DNA of 64,000 bases from JAJPHW01 sp963799065 (GCA_963799065.1 CAWCVJ010000003.1:310001-374000); one strand, 5' to 3'. Positions 42,074 to 51,631 are shown, counted from the first letter of the stretch. Program-made: numbers and translations. Notes: generated from the letters alone by a model not told the origin.

Positions 42074-43684
42074 CTACACGCCTACGGAAAACGGCTTGGT
42101 GTGCGAGTCGACACTTAACGACAGCCCGCTGAAGCGCCCTTGCAGCAGCGACATCAGTCCGGTATACCAGTAGCCCACGACGAACAAAACCAGAAAGGGT
42201 ACGGTCAGGAAGTTCTCGTTGTCGATCGCGTAATAGACCGTCGCGGCGAAGTAGGTCCCGATCAAAAGTTCAATCCACGGAACCCACCCCAGGCGCTTGC
42301 GGTAGGAGTTCGCGCGCACCTTATCTTTCCGCGATTCCACGCGATACTTTGGCGTACGCGCGAAGGCGCTCTGCTTTCCGACCAAAGCTTCGAGAACCGC
42401 GCGCGTGTTCGTGACCGTCAATCCAATGCCCAGCGCCATCAAGAATGGCAGATAAAGAAACGTTCGCGGCCACTTACGGGGAAATAATTCTTTCTGCGAC
42501 ACCAGATAAAAGCTCGAAATCGAAAACGTCGAAGCCAAGAATAAAGGGATGTCGATATAGAGCATCTGGAACCATCCCTGATAGAAGCGGATGATCATCG
42601 CGGGCAACAGCAAGACCGACAGCACGCACATCAGCGGATAACTCATGTTCGCGGTCAGGTGAAACCAGGCTTCCAGCTTGACGTGCCAGGGCTGGTCGCT
42701 CTTGAGCACCTGCGGCAAGATTTTCTTTCCCGTCTGAATAAGACCCTTGGCCCAGCGCGCTTGCTGCGTTTTAAACGCGGTCATCTCCACCGGCAGTTCC
42801 GCTGGGCATTCGACGTCTTGCAAGTAAATAAATTTCCATCCCTTAAGCTGAGCGCGATAGGACAGATCGGTGTCTTCGGTCAGCGTGTCATGCTGCCAAC
42901 CGCCCGCGTCATCGATGGTCGTACGGCGCCACATGCCGGCCGTGCCGTTGAAATTGAAAAAGACATTGCTGCGGGCGCGCCCGGAGTGTTCGAGGACGAA
43001 ATGACCATCGAGCAGAATCGCTTCGACCTCGGTTAGGAAGGAATAGTTACGATTGATATGCGTCCAACGGGCCTGCACCATGCCAATGCATGGGTCGTTA
43101 AAGTGATGGACCGTCTTCATCAGAAAATCCGCAGGAGGGACAAAGTCGGCGTCGAAGATGGCTACAAACTCGCCCTTCGCGGAGTGCAGGCCTTCGGCAA
43201 GAGCCCCAGCCTTGAAGCCCTGGCGCGATTCGCGATGATGATACGTGACCGGAAGTCCGCGACTGGCGTAATGTTCAACCAATCCGCGCGCCACGGCAAC
43301 CGTTTCATCGGTCGAATCGTCAAGCACCTGAATGTCTAACTTTTCGCGGGGATAGTCTATGCGAGAAATCGCCTCCATCAAACGCTCAATGACAAATTGT
43401 TCATTGAAAATCGGCAGTTGCACCGTAACGCGGGGAAGCTCGGCAAAATAATTTGCTGGCTCGGTGGTGCGATTCTTCTGGTGTTTGTAATAGAGATAGA
43501 CCAGCACGTAACGATGCGCACCATAAGCCGCCAGCAAAATGAGAACGATAAAGTAAGGAATCAACAGAGCAATATCGAAGCCGTTGGCCTGATAGAGTCC
43601 CTTGAAAGTCGTGTCCAGAAAGTGCTGACGGACGTAGTGGGCGAAGCCGTGCGGGGCGAGCATGGATGCAAAAACGAAGGTCAT
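42074..43684 (-). CDS. Processive glycosyltransferase family 2 (cellulose-synthase-like)
   Basis: Membrane glycosyltransferase of 536 residues. One helix near the N-terminus (IALLIPYFIVLILLAAYG), a GT2 catalytic domain (about 60-300) with VQLPIFNEQFVIERL, DADFVPP (DxD), TEDTDLSYR and QQARWAKG (Q/RxxRW), then several C-terminal helices. The D,D,D,QxxRW set is that of processive beta-glycan synthases such as glucomannan- or cellulose-like polymers; the polymer is not readable. Its start overlaps the tyrS stop (ATGA 43681-43684), though a functional link to tyrS is not expected. Confidence 0.9.
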   Translation of the reverse strand: MTFVFASMLAPHGFAHYVRQHFLDTTFKGLYQANGFDIALLIPYFIVLILLAAYGAHRYVLVYLYYKHQKNRTTEPANYFAELPRVTVQLPIFNEQFVIERLMEAISRIDYPREKLDIQVLDDSTDETVAVARGLVEHYASRGLPVTYHHRESRQGFKAGALAEGLHSAKGEFVAIFDADFVPPADFLMKTVHHFNDPCIGMVQARWTHINRNYSFLTEVEAILLDGHFVLEHSGRARSNVFFNFNGTAGMWRRTTIDDAGGWQHDTLTEDTDLSYRAQLKGWKFIYLQDVECPAELPVEMTAFKTQQARWAKGLIQTGKKILPQVLKSDQPWHVKLEAWFHLTANMSYPLMCVLSVLLLPAMIIRFYQGWFQMLYIDIPLFLASTFSISSFYLVSQKELFPRKWPRTFLYLPFLMALGIGLTVTNTRAVLEALVGKQSAFARTPKYRVESRKDKVRANSYRKRLGWVPWIELLIGTYFAATVYYAIDNENFLTVPFLVLFVVGYWYTGLMSLLQGRFSGLSLSVDSHTKPFSVGV

Positions 43685-45012
43685 TGCGCCTCGGGGGCAT
43701 CGGACCTGTTCGGATCGATCAGGCGCACTTCCTTCATTTTGCGGCCCACGCGCAACACAAGGTAGTGGTTGCCCGGCAGATCGGCAATGAAATTACTCTC
43801 TCCAATCGCCTTGCCGTCAATACTCACGGCCCCACTCTTTAGCTTCGCACCAGCTTCGCTATTCGAGCTGGCCAGCCCCGCTTGACGGATTAGCTTGTCT
43901 ATTCGAACGACGCGCCTATCGCCGGTTGTCTTCGGATCGACATAAACGACAGCACCGTGATGCTTCCCATCGAAGTCGACGGCAACGTCGCCTGTCTTCA
44001 CATCAACGCGATCCAACTCCTCCGGCACTTCATCCTTCTGAAACTGCTTCGCCCAGTCCTCGGCAGCTTTTGCGGCGGCTTCGGCGGAATGAAAGTCGGC
44101 CACGATTCTGTGCGCCAAATCTTTCTTGGCCTGCATGGGATGCGACTCCGCCTTCATCTTCTCGATCTCGGCGACTTGCACATCCGTCAGCAGCTCGTAA
44201 TACCGCCACATCATCGCGTCGGAGATGCTCATGACCTTGCCGTACATTTCGAGCGGCGGTTCGTGAATGCCAATAGCGTTGCCCAGCGACTTCGACATTT
44301 TCTGTACGCCGTCGAGGCCTTCTAGAATGGGCATAGTCAACACGACTTGCGATTCTTGGCCGTAGCTGCGCTGTAATTCGCGTCCCACCAGGAGATTGAA
44401 TTTTTGATCGGTGCCGCCGAGTTCGACGTCGGCTTCGAGAGCAACGGAGTCATAGCCCTGCGCCAGCGGATAGAGCAGTTCGTGCAGAGCGATCGGCCTT
44501 TCTTCCTGGAAGCGCTTGTGGAAGTCCTCGCGTTCCAGCATTTGGGAGACGGTGAATTTGGCGGCGAGGCGAATCCAGTCTGCGGAGGTGACTTTATTGA
44601 ACCACTCACTGTTGAAGCGGGTTTCGGTCTTATTCGAATCGAGGATCTTGTAAACCTGCGCCATGTACGTCTTGGCGTTGCGCATAATGTCTTCCGGCGT
44701 CAGCGGAGGACGGGTGGCCGAGCGTCCTGTGGGGTCGCCGATCATTCCTGTGAAATCGCCGATCAGAAAAATCACGGTGTGGCCCAGATCCTGAAAATGT
44801 TTTAGCTTGCGCAGGAGAACGGTGTGGCCGAGGTGCAGGTCGGGCGCCGTGGGATCGAAGCCGGCTTTGACTCGCAACGGCTTGCCGGTGGCGCGCGATT
44901 TTTCCAGCTTGGCCCGAAGTTCGGCGACGCGAATAATCTCCGCCGAGCCTTTCTGGATGTAAGCAAGCTGCTCCTCTACGGGCTTGAACTCGGTCGGGGC
45001 AAAGGATGACAT
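43681..45012 (-). CDS. tyrS: Tyrosine-tRNA ligase
   Basis: Class I synthetase of 443 residues charging tRNA-Tyr. HIGH-type motif DPTAPDLHLGHTVLL (H60-H63 region), the tyrosine-binding LAQGYDSVALEADVELGGTDQKFNLLVGR, KMSKSLGN (about 241) and a C-terminal S4-like RNA-binding domain (IDKLIRQAGLASSNSEAGAKLKSGAVSIDG). It belongs to the TyrS2/TyrZ-like branch of bacterial enzymes by its length and KMSKS form. A perfect TATAAT lies 10 bases upstream of the ATG, predicting a leaderless or near-leaderless transcript. Confidence 0.96.
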   Translation of the reverse strand: MSSFAPTEFKPVEEQLAYIQKGSAEIIRVAELRAKLEKSRATGKPLRVKAGFDPTAPDLHLGHTVLLRKLKHFQDLGHTVIFLIGDFTGMIGDPTGRSATRPPLTPEDIMRNAKTYMAQVYKILDSNKTETRFNSEWFNKVTSADWIRLAAKFTVSQMLEREDFHKRFQEERPIALHELLYPLAQGYDSVALEADVELGGTDQKFNLLVGRELQRSYGQESQVVLTMPILEGLDGVQKMSKSLGNAIGIHEPPLEMYGKVMSISDAMMWRYYELLTDVQVAEIEKMKAESHPMQAKKDLAHRIVADFHSAEAAAKAAEDWAKQFQKDEVPEELDRVDVKTGDVAVDFDGKHHGAVVYVDPKTTGDRRVVRIDKLIRQAGLASSNSEAGAKLKSGAVSIDGKAIGESNFIADLPGNHYLVLRVGRKMKEVRLIDPNRSDAPEAQ

Positions 45013-45021
45013 GGAAACCCT

Positions 45022-45027
45022 ATTATA
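45022..45027 (-). promoter_or_regulatory. -10 element of tyrS, close to the start codon
   Basis: Perfect TATAAT on the minus strand, ending 9 bases before ATG 45012. Transcription would start about three bases before the ATG. No convincing -35 is visible. Confidence 0.55.
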
Positions 45028-45078
45028 GTGAAGGCCTCGGCGGCGGACGGCCCAAGTGGGAGTCGCTGAACCAGAATC

Positions 45079-45702
45079 CTACGCAATCCCCATTACCAAT
45101 CGCCTACCCTTCAGCTCGAACTTTCCCTCCAGCACAAGCTGGATCGCCTCCGAATAGGCAATATGTTCCTGTTGCAGAATGCGCGCAGCCAAAGTTTTCT
45201 CATCGTCGTCATCGAGCACAGGAATCGCCCTCTGAAGAATGATCGCGCCGTGATCCAATTCTTCGTCGACAAAATGTACCGTACATCCGGCCACCTTCAC
45301 GCCGTAGGCGAAAGCTTGTTCTTGCGCCTCCACTCCAGGGAACGCAGGCAGCAGCGACGGATGAATATTCAAAATGCGCTGCGGAAATTGCTGCACAAAC
45401 CACGGCGACAGCAGACGCATATATCCCGCGAGGCAGACGAGTTCAACGTCATGGGCGCGGAGCGCCGCAACCACTTCCCGATCGTGGGCCACACGATCCT
45501 TCCCCTTTGACGGGATAACGACGGCCGGAATGCCAAGTCCGCGCGCAACCTCCACTCCCCCAGCATCGGCCTTGTTGGAAACAACAACGGCGATTTTCGC
45601 GTTACGGATTATCCCGCTCGCAACACTTCGGGCAATCGCCTCAAAGTTCGAGCCGCGGCCGGAAAGCAAAATTCCGATATTTTTCCGTCGAGTCGATTCC
45701 AC
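45079..45702 (-). CDS. purN: Phosphoribosylglycinamide formyltransferase (10-formyl-THF dependent)
   Basis: Third step of purine synthesis, GAR to FGAR. The 207-residue protein begins KNIGILLSGRGSNFEAIARS, with the phosphate-binding SGRGSN, and has LVCLAGYMRLLSP, the catalytic NIHPSLLPAFPG (Asn-His) and the folate-site HFVDEELDHGAIILQ with its catalytic Asp. Complete and of normal length. It is transcribed away from the gene at 45773. Confidence 0.96.
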   Translation of the reverse strand: MESTRRKNIGILLSGRGSNFEAIARSVASGIIRNAKIAVVVSNKADAGGVEVARGLGIPAVVIPSKGKDRVAHDREVVAALRAHDVELVCLAGYMRLLSPWFVQQFPQRILNIHPSLLPAFPGVEAQEQAFAYGVKVAGCTVHFVDEELDHGAIILQRAIPVLDDDDEKTLAARILQQEHIAYSEAIQLVLEGKFELKGRRLVMGIA

Positions 45703-45731
45703 GCACTGCCATAGTAATCGACCGGGCCGGT

Positions 45732-45760
45732 TTGCTGCCTGTCCCCGCGTTGGGTATAGT
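45732..45760 (+). promoter_or_regulatory. Promoter of the gene at 45773
   Basis: TTGCTG (45732-45737), 17-base spacer, TATAGT (45755-45760). The ATG at 45773 is 12 bases downstream, so the transcript would have a leader of about six bases or none. Confidence 0.55.
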
Positions 45761-45772
45761 TTTCTCAGGCCT

Positions 45773-46129
45773 ATGTACGAAGACTTTACAGCTGCCGACC
45801 GCTGGACCAGAAAACAGGTTCACTGCATTTACGATTCGCTGATCGTCGCATTGTCGACGCGCCACGCCGATGCCGTGGACGTCAACTTTCGCGTCGACGG
45901 ACGCGTCGTCACGGTCGCGCTACCGCATCCGGCATGGCCGGAGTACACCAAGCGCACCGGCAAAATGATCACCGATCGCCTCGCCATCGACATCGCCGGA
46001 CATTACCTTAAGAAGGCGCTCGACTCCGGTGAAGGCCTGGGACGCGACTTCTATTCGCTGACGATCGCCCAAACGCTCCAGCACGTTGAGGCGTTGCTGC
46101 AAGAAGCACAACTGCAGACCACGAAATAA
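45773..46129 (+). CDS. Conserved hypothetical protein (118 aa)
   Basis: Unrecognised small soluble protein beginning MYEDFTAADRWTRKQVHCIY, with no signal or membrane segment. The middle (VDVNFRVDGRVVTVALPHPAWPEYTKRTG) looks like beta strands around a conserved HPAWPEY turn, followed by helices. It has its own promoter-like sequence (45732-45760), a very short leader and no ribosome-binding site. The longer open frame that starts at 45374 within purN is not coding. Confidence 0.7.
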   Translation: MYEDFTAADRWTRKQVHCIYDSLIVALSTRHADAVDVNFRVDGRVVTVALPHPAWPEYTKRTGKMITDRLAIDIAGHYLKKALDSGEGLGRDFYSLTIAQTLQHVEALLQEAQLQTTK

Positions 46130-46226
46130 CCTCACCCCGCTTGGAAGAATTTCTCGAAATGAGGGAGAATAGAAGGTTGTGTCCTGCCCAGCAGGGTTCA
46201 CCTTCAGCTTCAGTCAGGAGAAGCCC

Positions 46227-48080
46227 ATGTCGGCTTTGACCATGGAAATCGAAACCACCAGCAGCGAACCGAAGCACCCCGGTCTGGCCCATTGGGTCGA
46301 AGAAGTCGCCCAACTCTGCAAACCGGAGCGCGTGCATTGGTGCGATGGCTCCCCCGACGAATATCAGTCCATGCTGCGGCTGATGGTGCTTTCCGGCGTC
46401 GCCATTCCGCTCGACCCACTCTTGCGGCCCAACAGCATTCTGGTGCGGTCGAACCCCTCCGATGTGGCTCGTGTCGAAGATCGCACCTTCATTTGCGCCG
46501 CCACCAAAGACGAAGCTGGTCCCACCAATAACTGGGAAGATCCCGCCAAGATGAAGGCTCTGCTGCGCGGCCTGTACGCCGGGTCGATGGCGGGTCGCAC
46601 ACTTTACGTTATCCCCTACAGCATGGGTCCCATCGGTTCACCTATTGCGGGAGTCGGCATCGAGCTTACCGACTCGCCTTATGTCGTCGCCAGCATGCAT
46701 GTGATGGCGAGGGTGGGAACGAAAGTCCTGAAAGTTCTTGGCCGGGACGGCGAGTTCGTTCGCGGCCTGCATTCCCTCGGCGCTCCGCTGGGCCCCAACG
46801 ATCCCGACACCACCTGGCCCTGCAACGCCGAGCACAAATACATTTGCCACTTCCCCGAGACGCGCGAGATTTGGTCGTACGGTTCGGGATACGGTGGCAA
46901 TGCACTCCTCGGTAAGAAGTGCCACGCGCTGCGCATCGCCTCAGTCAAAGCCCGCGACGAAGGCTGGATGGCCGAGCACATGCTCATTCTGAAGATGACA
47001 AGCCCTGCGGGAAAAGTGAAGTATCTCACCGGAGCATTCCCCTCGGCCTGCGGCAAGACCAACCTCTCCATGATGATTCCCACCATTCCCGGCTGGAAAG
47101 TGGAAACCATCGGCGACGACATCGCCTGGATGAAGTTCGGCAAAGACGGTCGCCTCTACGCCATCAACCCCGAGTACGGTTTCTTCGGAGTCGCCCCCGG
47201 AACCAGCATGAAGTCGAATCGCAACGCCATGCTGACCGCAGCTCACAACGCTATCTTCACTAACTGCGCCATGACCGTCGACGGCGACGTTTGGTGGGAA
47301 GGCATGACCGCCGAGAAGCCGCCGCGACTCATCGATTGGTATCGCCGCCCCTGGACGCCCGAATCCACCCGCAAAGCCGCTCATCCCAACGCGCGCTTCA
47401 CCGTTCCCGCCAGCCAGTGCCCGTGCATCGCGCCGGAGTGGGAAGATCCCAAAGGAGTTCCGATCGACGCGATTCTGTTTGGCGGTCGTCGCGCCGGCGT
47501 CGTGCCCCTCGTAACTGAATCTCTCGACTGGCAGCATGGAACCTTTCTGGGCGCAATCGTCAGCAGCGAGACCACCGCGGCGGCGTCCGGAAAAGTGGGT
47601 GAGCTGCGGCGCGACCCCATGGCAATGCTGCCCTTCTGCGGCTACAACATGGGAGACTACTTCGGCCACTGGCTGAAAATGGGCGAACACTCCGAGCCCG
47701 CCAAACTTCCCAAAATCTTTTACGTGAACTGGTTCCGGCAAAACGAAAGCGGAAAGTATCTCTGGCCCGGATACGGCGACAACAGCCGTGTGCTGGAGTG
47801 GATCTTCGACCGCTGCGATGGCACGGTGGATGCGGTAGAGACTCCAATTGGACGTTTGCCTCGCCCTTCGGATCTGGATACGAAAGGTTTGGACATCGAC
47901 CCCGCCAGCATCGCCCAGTTACTGAACGTCGACCTTGCAGGTTGGCTGGCGGAGATTCCGCTCATCGAGCAATACTTCTCCAGGTTCGGCGATCGCTTGC
48001 CCCAGGGCATGCGCCAGCAAGTGGAAAACCTGAAGCAACGGCTTCTTCAGGCTGCGAAGCGCTCACTTAGGCTTTCTTAA
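46227..48080 (+). CDS. pckG: Phosphoenolpyruvate carboxykinase, GTP-dependent
   Basis: PEPCK of 617 residues interconverting oxaloacetate + GTP and PEP + GDP + CO2 for gluconeogenesis. GTP-type motifs: the GTP-binding kinase loop GAFPSACGKTNLSMM, the oxaloacetate and metal site ETIGDDIAWM, and PFCGYNMGDYFGHW plus GGRRAGVVPLV. ATG 46227 follows AGGAGAAGCCC, a good ribosome-binding site; upstream in-frame codons from 46179 are probably leader. The 3' end overlaps the convergent GlsB-like gene by 14 bases. Confidence 0.96.
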   Translation: MSALTMEIETTSSEPKHPGLAHWVEEVAQLCKPERVHWCDGSPDEYQSMLRLMVLSGVAIPLDPLLRPNSILVRSNPSDVARVEDRTFICAATKDEAGPTNNWEDPAKMKALLRGLYAGSMAGRTLYVIPYSMGPIGSPIAGVGIELTDSPYVVASMHVMARVGTKVLKVLGRDGEFVRGLHSLGAPLGPNDPDTTWPCNAEHKYICHFPETREIWSYGSGYGGNALLGKKCHALRIASVKARDEGWMAEHMLILKMTSPAGKVKYLTGAFPSACGKTNLSMMIPTIPGWKVETIGDDIAWMKFGKDGRLYAINPEYGFFGVAPGTSMKSNRNAMLTAAHNAIFTNCAMTVDGDVWWEGMTAEKPPRLIDWYRRPWTPESTRKAAHPNARFTVPASQCPCIAPEWEDPKGVPIDAILFGGRRAGVVPLVTESLDWQHGTFLGAIVSSETTAAASGKVGELRRDPMAMLPFCGYNMGDYFGHWLKMGEHSEPAKLPKIFYVNWFRQNESGKYLWPGYGDNSRVLEWIFDRCDGTVDAVETPIGRLPRPSDLDTKGLDIDPASIAQLLNVDLAGWLAEIPLIEQYFSRFGDRLPQGMRQQVENLKQRLLQAAKRSLRLS

Positions 48081-48306
48081 GCGCGCGCACGATGGAAACC
48101 AGCAGCACCCCGCCGAGGATGCCCACAATCACGTCGGGAATAATGCCGCCCCGCGAATAAAGCCCAAACAGGCTGAGCACCCATCCCCCCAGGACGCCGC
48201 CCACGATGCCCAGCAGAATATCCACCAGCGGGCCGTAACCCGCGCCCTTCATGATTTTTCCCGTCGCCCAACCCGCGATCAGTCCCACGATAATGGCATA
48301 GATCAT
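48067..48306 (-). CDS. GlsB/YeaQ/YmgE family small membrane protein
   Basis: Protein of 79 residues with three hydrophobic helices and the transglycosylase-associated (GlsB/YeaQ) pattern: IYAIIVGLIAGWATGKIMKG, LLGIVGGVLGGWVLSLFGL, and IPDVIVGILGGVLLV. The family is stress-inducible in many bacteria; its biochemical activity is unproven. The start ATG 48306 has GGAG 9 bases upstream, better than the in-frame ATG-rich sequence from 48333. Its coding 3' end overlaps pckG. Confidence 0.9.
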   Translation of the reverse strand: MIYAIIVGLIAGWATGKIMKGAGYGPLVDILLGIVGGVLGGWVLSLFGLYSRGGIIPDVIVGILGGVLLVSIVRALKKA

Positions 48307-48454
48307 TCTTTTTCTCCGTTGCAATCTTGCCATGCCTCGAACCGTTTGTCACCTGGAGCGCCCAAAAATAATCCACCCCAAGAACCGCCGCAGCCTCGCC
48401 CGTGCGCTCTGACCAAGCCGATTGAGGACTCACTCCCGATTTCTAGAATTTTCA

Positions 48455-48483
48455 TTGGACAAGCGCGGCGCAAGCGCTACAAT
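48455..48483 (+). promoter_or_regulatory. Sigma-70-like promoter upstream of the gene at 48581
   Basis: TTGGAC (48455-48460), 17-base spacer, TACAAT (48478-48483). The predicted leader to GTG 48581 is about 90 bases. Confidence 0.55.
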
Positions 48484-48580
48484 TGAGGCCGTCCGTTATT
48501 CTTGCGGACGACCGCGCAACCTGCACCCTTCGTCCACTGGCCACCCCACGACCGCAGCAATGATGTTAAGGAGCGACATC

Positions 48581-49438
48581 GTGATCGCCAATTCTTCACT
48601 GCGCTTGTCGTTTGGCCACGCTGAAGCCGACTTGCCAAACGGCCCAGGCTACGTGAAGACGATGTTCGCGGGTTTCCAAAACTCGCTGAGTAGTTTCTGG
48701 AACCAGACGCAGGCGATTCAGATCATGGCCAACACGCACGCCGGGCCGCCGGGAAATACCGATCTGGGGTACGCTAACACCGAGGCGTCGATTTTTGCCG
48801 ACAGCTATGTGCCGGGCGGCGGCTATGCCAACTCGTCCGGTTTTGGCGTAGAGTCGTTGAGCGAATACGACGTGTTTTCCTACCCTATTGGCCGCACCTG
48901 CTCCGACAATTGGTGCGACAACTTCGTGGCGTTCAACGGCAACAGCGACCTGAATCTCTACTTGCAGACCGAGACGCCGAATCTGTATGCGACCTACGCA
49001 ATAAAGGACGTGATACAAAACGGCCAGTACTCTGGCAATGAGGTAGAGTGCAAGACCTCTTGCACGACTACGAGCGGTCAGAACAGCCCCGACAATCCGG
49101 CGGCAGCACCGATGGAGATTTATTCGGGTCAGGGCTTCGCGCTGCTAGGCAACAGTTCGGAGAGTTCGTCGCAGGTCTACCAGGTTTTAGGCAGCACGCG
49201 ATTCGCTTGCAGCTCGCTTGCTCAATGCCCGACTTCTGGTACGGAAACGCTCTATTCCGGAGACTTCTTGCCCGACACAATACCGTTTGCGGCGAGCTTG
49301 GGCACAAAGACCATCGAAGTCTACTTCTGCGATTGGGAGTACGCATTCAATGGCAACAGTTCGACGACCTACAACAATTGCCAGCCCTACGACAGCACGT
49401 ATTCGCCGCTGTACAAGAAAGTTCTCAACACGCCGTAA
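48581..49438 (+). CDS. Hypothetical Cys-containing protein, unknown
   Basis: Protein of about 285 residues. GTG 48581 is chosen because AAGGAG lies 7 bases before it; ATGs at 48560 and 48422 are longer alternatives. No signal peptide is clear. Composition is rich in Asn, Ser, Gly and Tyr (QTQAIQIMANTHAGPPGNTD; ADSYVPGGGYANSS) with Cys pairs CSDNWC and CKTSC, which suggests a beta-rich extracellular fold with disulfides, yet no export signal is seen. It is followed 19 bases later by a secreted GloVer protein, so the two may be one operon. No family is recognised. Confidence 0.6.
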   Translation: MIANSSLRLSFGHAEADLPNGPGYVKTMFAGFQNSLSSFWNQTQAIQIMANTHAGPPGNTDLGYANTEASIFADSYVPGGGYANSSGFGVESLSEYDVFSYPIGRTCSDNWCDNFVAFNGNSDLNLYLQTETPNLYATYAIKDVIQNGQYSGNEVECKTSCTTTSGQNSPDNPAAAPMEIYSGQGFALLGNSSESSSQVYQVLGSTRFACSSLAQCPTSGTETLYSGDFLPDTIPFAASLGTKTIEVYFCDWEYAFNGNSSTTYNNCQPYDSTYSPLYKKVLNTP

Positions 49439-49457
49439 AGAAAGAGTGAGTCTCTAC

Positions 49458-50728
49458 ATGCGCTTAAAATTTATGCTGTTAGCAGTTCTTGCCTCCGCAG
49501 CCGTCGCCCAAGGGCAGACCTACAAAGTGTTGCACAGCTTTGAAGGCACCCCGGGGGATGGTGCCGGCCCCGTCAGCGATCTCGCCCTCGATTCCCAGGG
49601 AAATCTGTACGGTACGACGACTGCGGGGGGAAGTGAGGCTAACGGAACCGTCTTCAAGTTGGTGCCCGGGAAAGGCGGTTCGTGGTCCGAGCAGGTTCTC
49701 TATAACTTCTGTACCGTATCTCAGGGAGCAGCCTGTTCGGACGGCTCAGGTCCGTACGGGGGGCTGGCGCTTGACTCTGGGGGGAATCTGTACGGCACGA
49801 CCGTGGGAGGCGGCGCCAACGATGCTTGCGTCGGTTCTCTTGGATGCGGGGTGGCTTTTGAGCTGTCCCCGCAGTCCGGCGGTGCGTGGACTGAGACGGT
49901 GCTGCATAATTTCTGCGCCAATCAATCCCAGGGCAAGTGCCTTGATGGCTTTTCGCCCGAATCGCAATTAATACCGACAGCTCGGGGAATCTGTACGGTA
50001 CGGCGAACGGCGGATCCGAGCGTGGATATGCTGGCATCGTGTTTGAGTTGTCCCCGAACGACGGTGGCTGGCGGCAGAAGGTGCTCTACAACTTCTGCTC
50101 GCAGGCAGGGGGAAGTATCAACGCCTGCCCGGACGGGAGCCTTCCCTACGGAGGGGTGACGTTCGACGCGGTGGGAAATCTGTACGGAACCACGGTGCAA
50201 GGCGGGAGCAAAACCAACGCCGGCGATGGTGTGGTTTATGAGCTTTCCCCCTCCGGGAAGGTCTGGAAGGAAGCTCTGCTGGCCGCCTTCCCCTCGCCGA
50301 ACCATTTATTCGGTATGCCTCCCGACGGCGTGGCCATCGACCCCAAAGGCGACCTTTATGGCAGCTTCACCTTCCCCGACGGAGGCGTTTTTCGGCTCAA
50401 TCCGGTGACCGGCAAGTATAGTATCTTCGCTTTTGACGGCAGCGACGGCAGCGTGCCACTGGGCGGCGTGACGCTCGACCCAAAACGCGGGGTTTTGTAT
50501 GGGACAACCTCGCAGGGCGGCGGGGGTGGCAATGCAGGCAATATTTACCAGATCGACGCGCAAGGCAAGGAGAAGACCCTCTACCACTTCTGCTCACAGC
50601 CGAAGTGCACCGACGGTGATATACCGTGGGCAACTCTCGTGATGGATCCGCAAGGTAATCTCTACGGTACAACCGAGTACGGCGGCGAATACGGCCAGGG
50701 CGTAGTCTTCGAGCTCGAAATGCCCTAG
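49458..50728 (+). pseudogene. Secreted GloVer tandem-repeat protein, interrupted by a frameshift
   Basis: Signal peptide (MRLKFMLLAVLASAAVAQGQ) then repeats of the Gloeo_Verruco type (LALDSQGNLYGTTTAGG, GTVFKLVPGKGGSW). The frame breaks near 49965-49975: after LDGFSPES the plus frame becomes nonsense, while a frame shifted by one base carries on as DSSGNLYGTANGG and runs intact to 50728. One missing base accounts for it. Without it the protein would be about 423 residues. Such secreted propeller-like proteins are common in acidobacteria, with no known function. The event could be a real mutation, a phase-variable site or a sequencing error; the surrounding sequence has no long homopolymer. 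Confidence 0.75.
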
Positions 50729-50737
50729 CGCGGGCGG

Positions 50738-51631
50738 CTACTTTGCCATGATGCCAACCGCCGCGATCATCCGCCCGGTGCGCCCACGCTCTGCCCGATA
50801 AGAGAACAGCCGGTCGTTGTCGCACACCGTGCATAATCCAGATACGTCGATGTTCTTCGCCGGAACTCCCATGGCCAGTAACTGGCGACGGTTGGCTTCG
50901 GCCAGGTCGAGAAATATCTTGGTCGGCAAGATACTGTGTCCCGGCGCTCGCGCCGTCAGAAATAACAGCGGATACTTCTCCCGCACCGGATCGGACTCCT
51001 CAATCTCGCGGAAAAGCTCCGGCGCATATTCAAATTGCGATTCGAATTGCGCCCGAACTTCTTCGCCAACTTCGTAGCAGCAACCTCCAATGCCTGGTCC
51101 AATCGCCGCTTTCAGATCCCGCGGCATACTCCCAAAGTGCAGCCGCATCGCGCCCGCCCCCTTTTCCACAATGCGCTTGAGCGTCCCCCGCCAGCCCGCA
51201 TGAAAAACCCCAACCGCCTTGCGTTTGCTATCGACCAGCACAATGGGATAGCAGTCCGCAGTCTGAATACCCAACAGCAGATTCGGAGTGTTGGAAATCA
51301 GACCGTCGCCCACCAGCGGCTGCAAAGCAGGACCCGAGACCTCATAAATAAGATCGGAATGAATCTGCCGCAGCGTGACCAGCGGCCAAAGCGTCTTGCC
51401 GGTTGTCGCGCCCAGCGTCGTCGCGAACGCCCGCCGATTGCGCTCCACCGCGGACTTGGCGTCCTCTTTCGTGAACCCCAAATTGAGCGACGACTTCCCA
51501 TAGACCCTCGAAAATCCACCGTTGCGCGTGGAAAATCCATGCACCAGCCAGGGCAGCTTGCTTAAATTGTCGGCGCGCAAAATCTCCACAGACGTCTTCC
51601 GCGCTTTCTTGCCAGCCATACTCTTCTTCAC
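50738..51631 (-). CDS. pgeF: Purine nucleoside phosphorylase/laccase-domain protein (YfiH/PgeF family)
   Basis: YfiH-family protein of 297 residues. Conserved metal-site segments are present: TLRQIHSDLIYEV with the first His, GIQTADCYPIVLVD with the Cys, VGVFHAGWRGTLKRI with the second His, and AIGPGIGGCCYEVGEEV. Members have been shown to cleave purine nucleosides phosphorolytically or to edit peptidoglycan precursors; earlier annotation as polyphenol oxidase is less certain. An N-terminal basic stretch (KKSMAGKKARK) is slightly long. Confidence 0.92.
   Translation of the reverse strand: MKKSMAGKKARKTSVEILRADNLSKLPWLVHGFSTRNGGFSRVYGKSSLNLGFTKEDAKSAVERNRRAFATTLGATTGKTLWPLVTLRQIHSDLIYEVSGPALQPLVGDGLISNTPNLLLGIQTADCYPIVLVDSKRKAVGVFHAGWRGTLKRIVEKGAGAMRLHFGSMPRDLKAAIGPGIGGCCYEVGEEVRAQFESQFEYAPELFREIEESDPVREKYPLLFLTARAPGHSILPTKIFLDLAEANRRQLLAMGVPAKNIDVSGLCTVCDNDRLFSYRAERGRTGRMIAAVGIMAK

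Noticed and set aside
45374..45772. Upstream extension of the frame of the gene at 45773
   Set aside because: It lies antisense to purN and has a good promoter at 45732-45760 inside it, so the gene starts at 45773.
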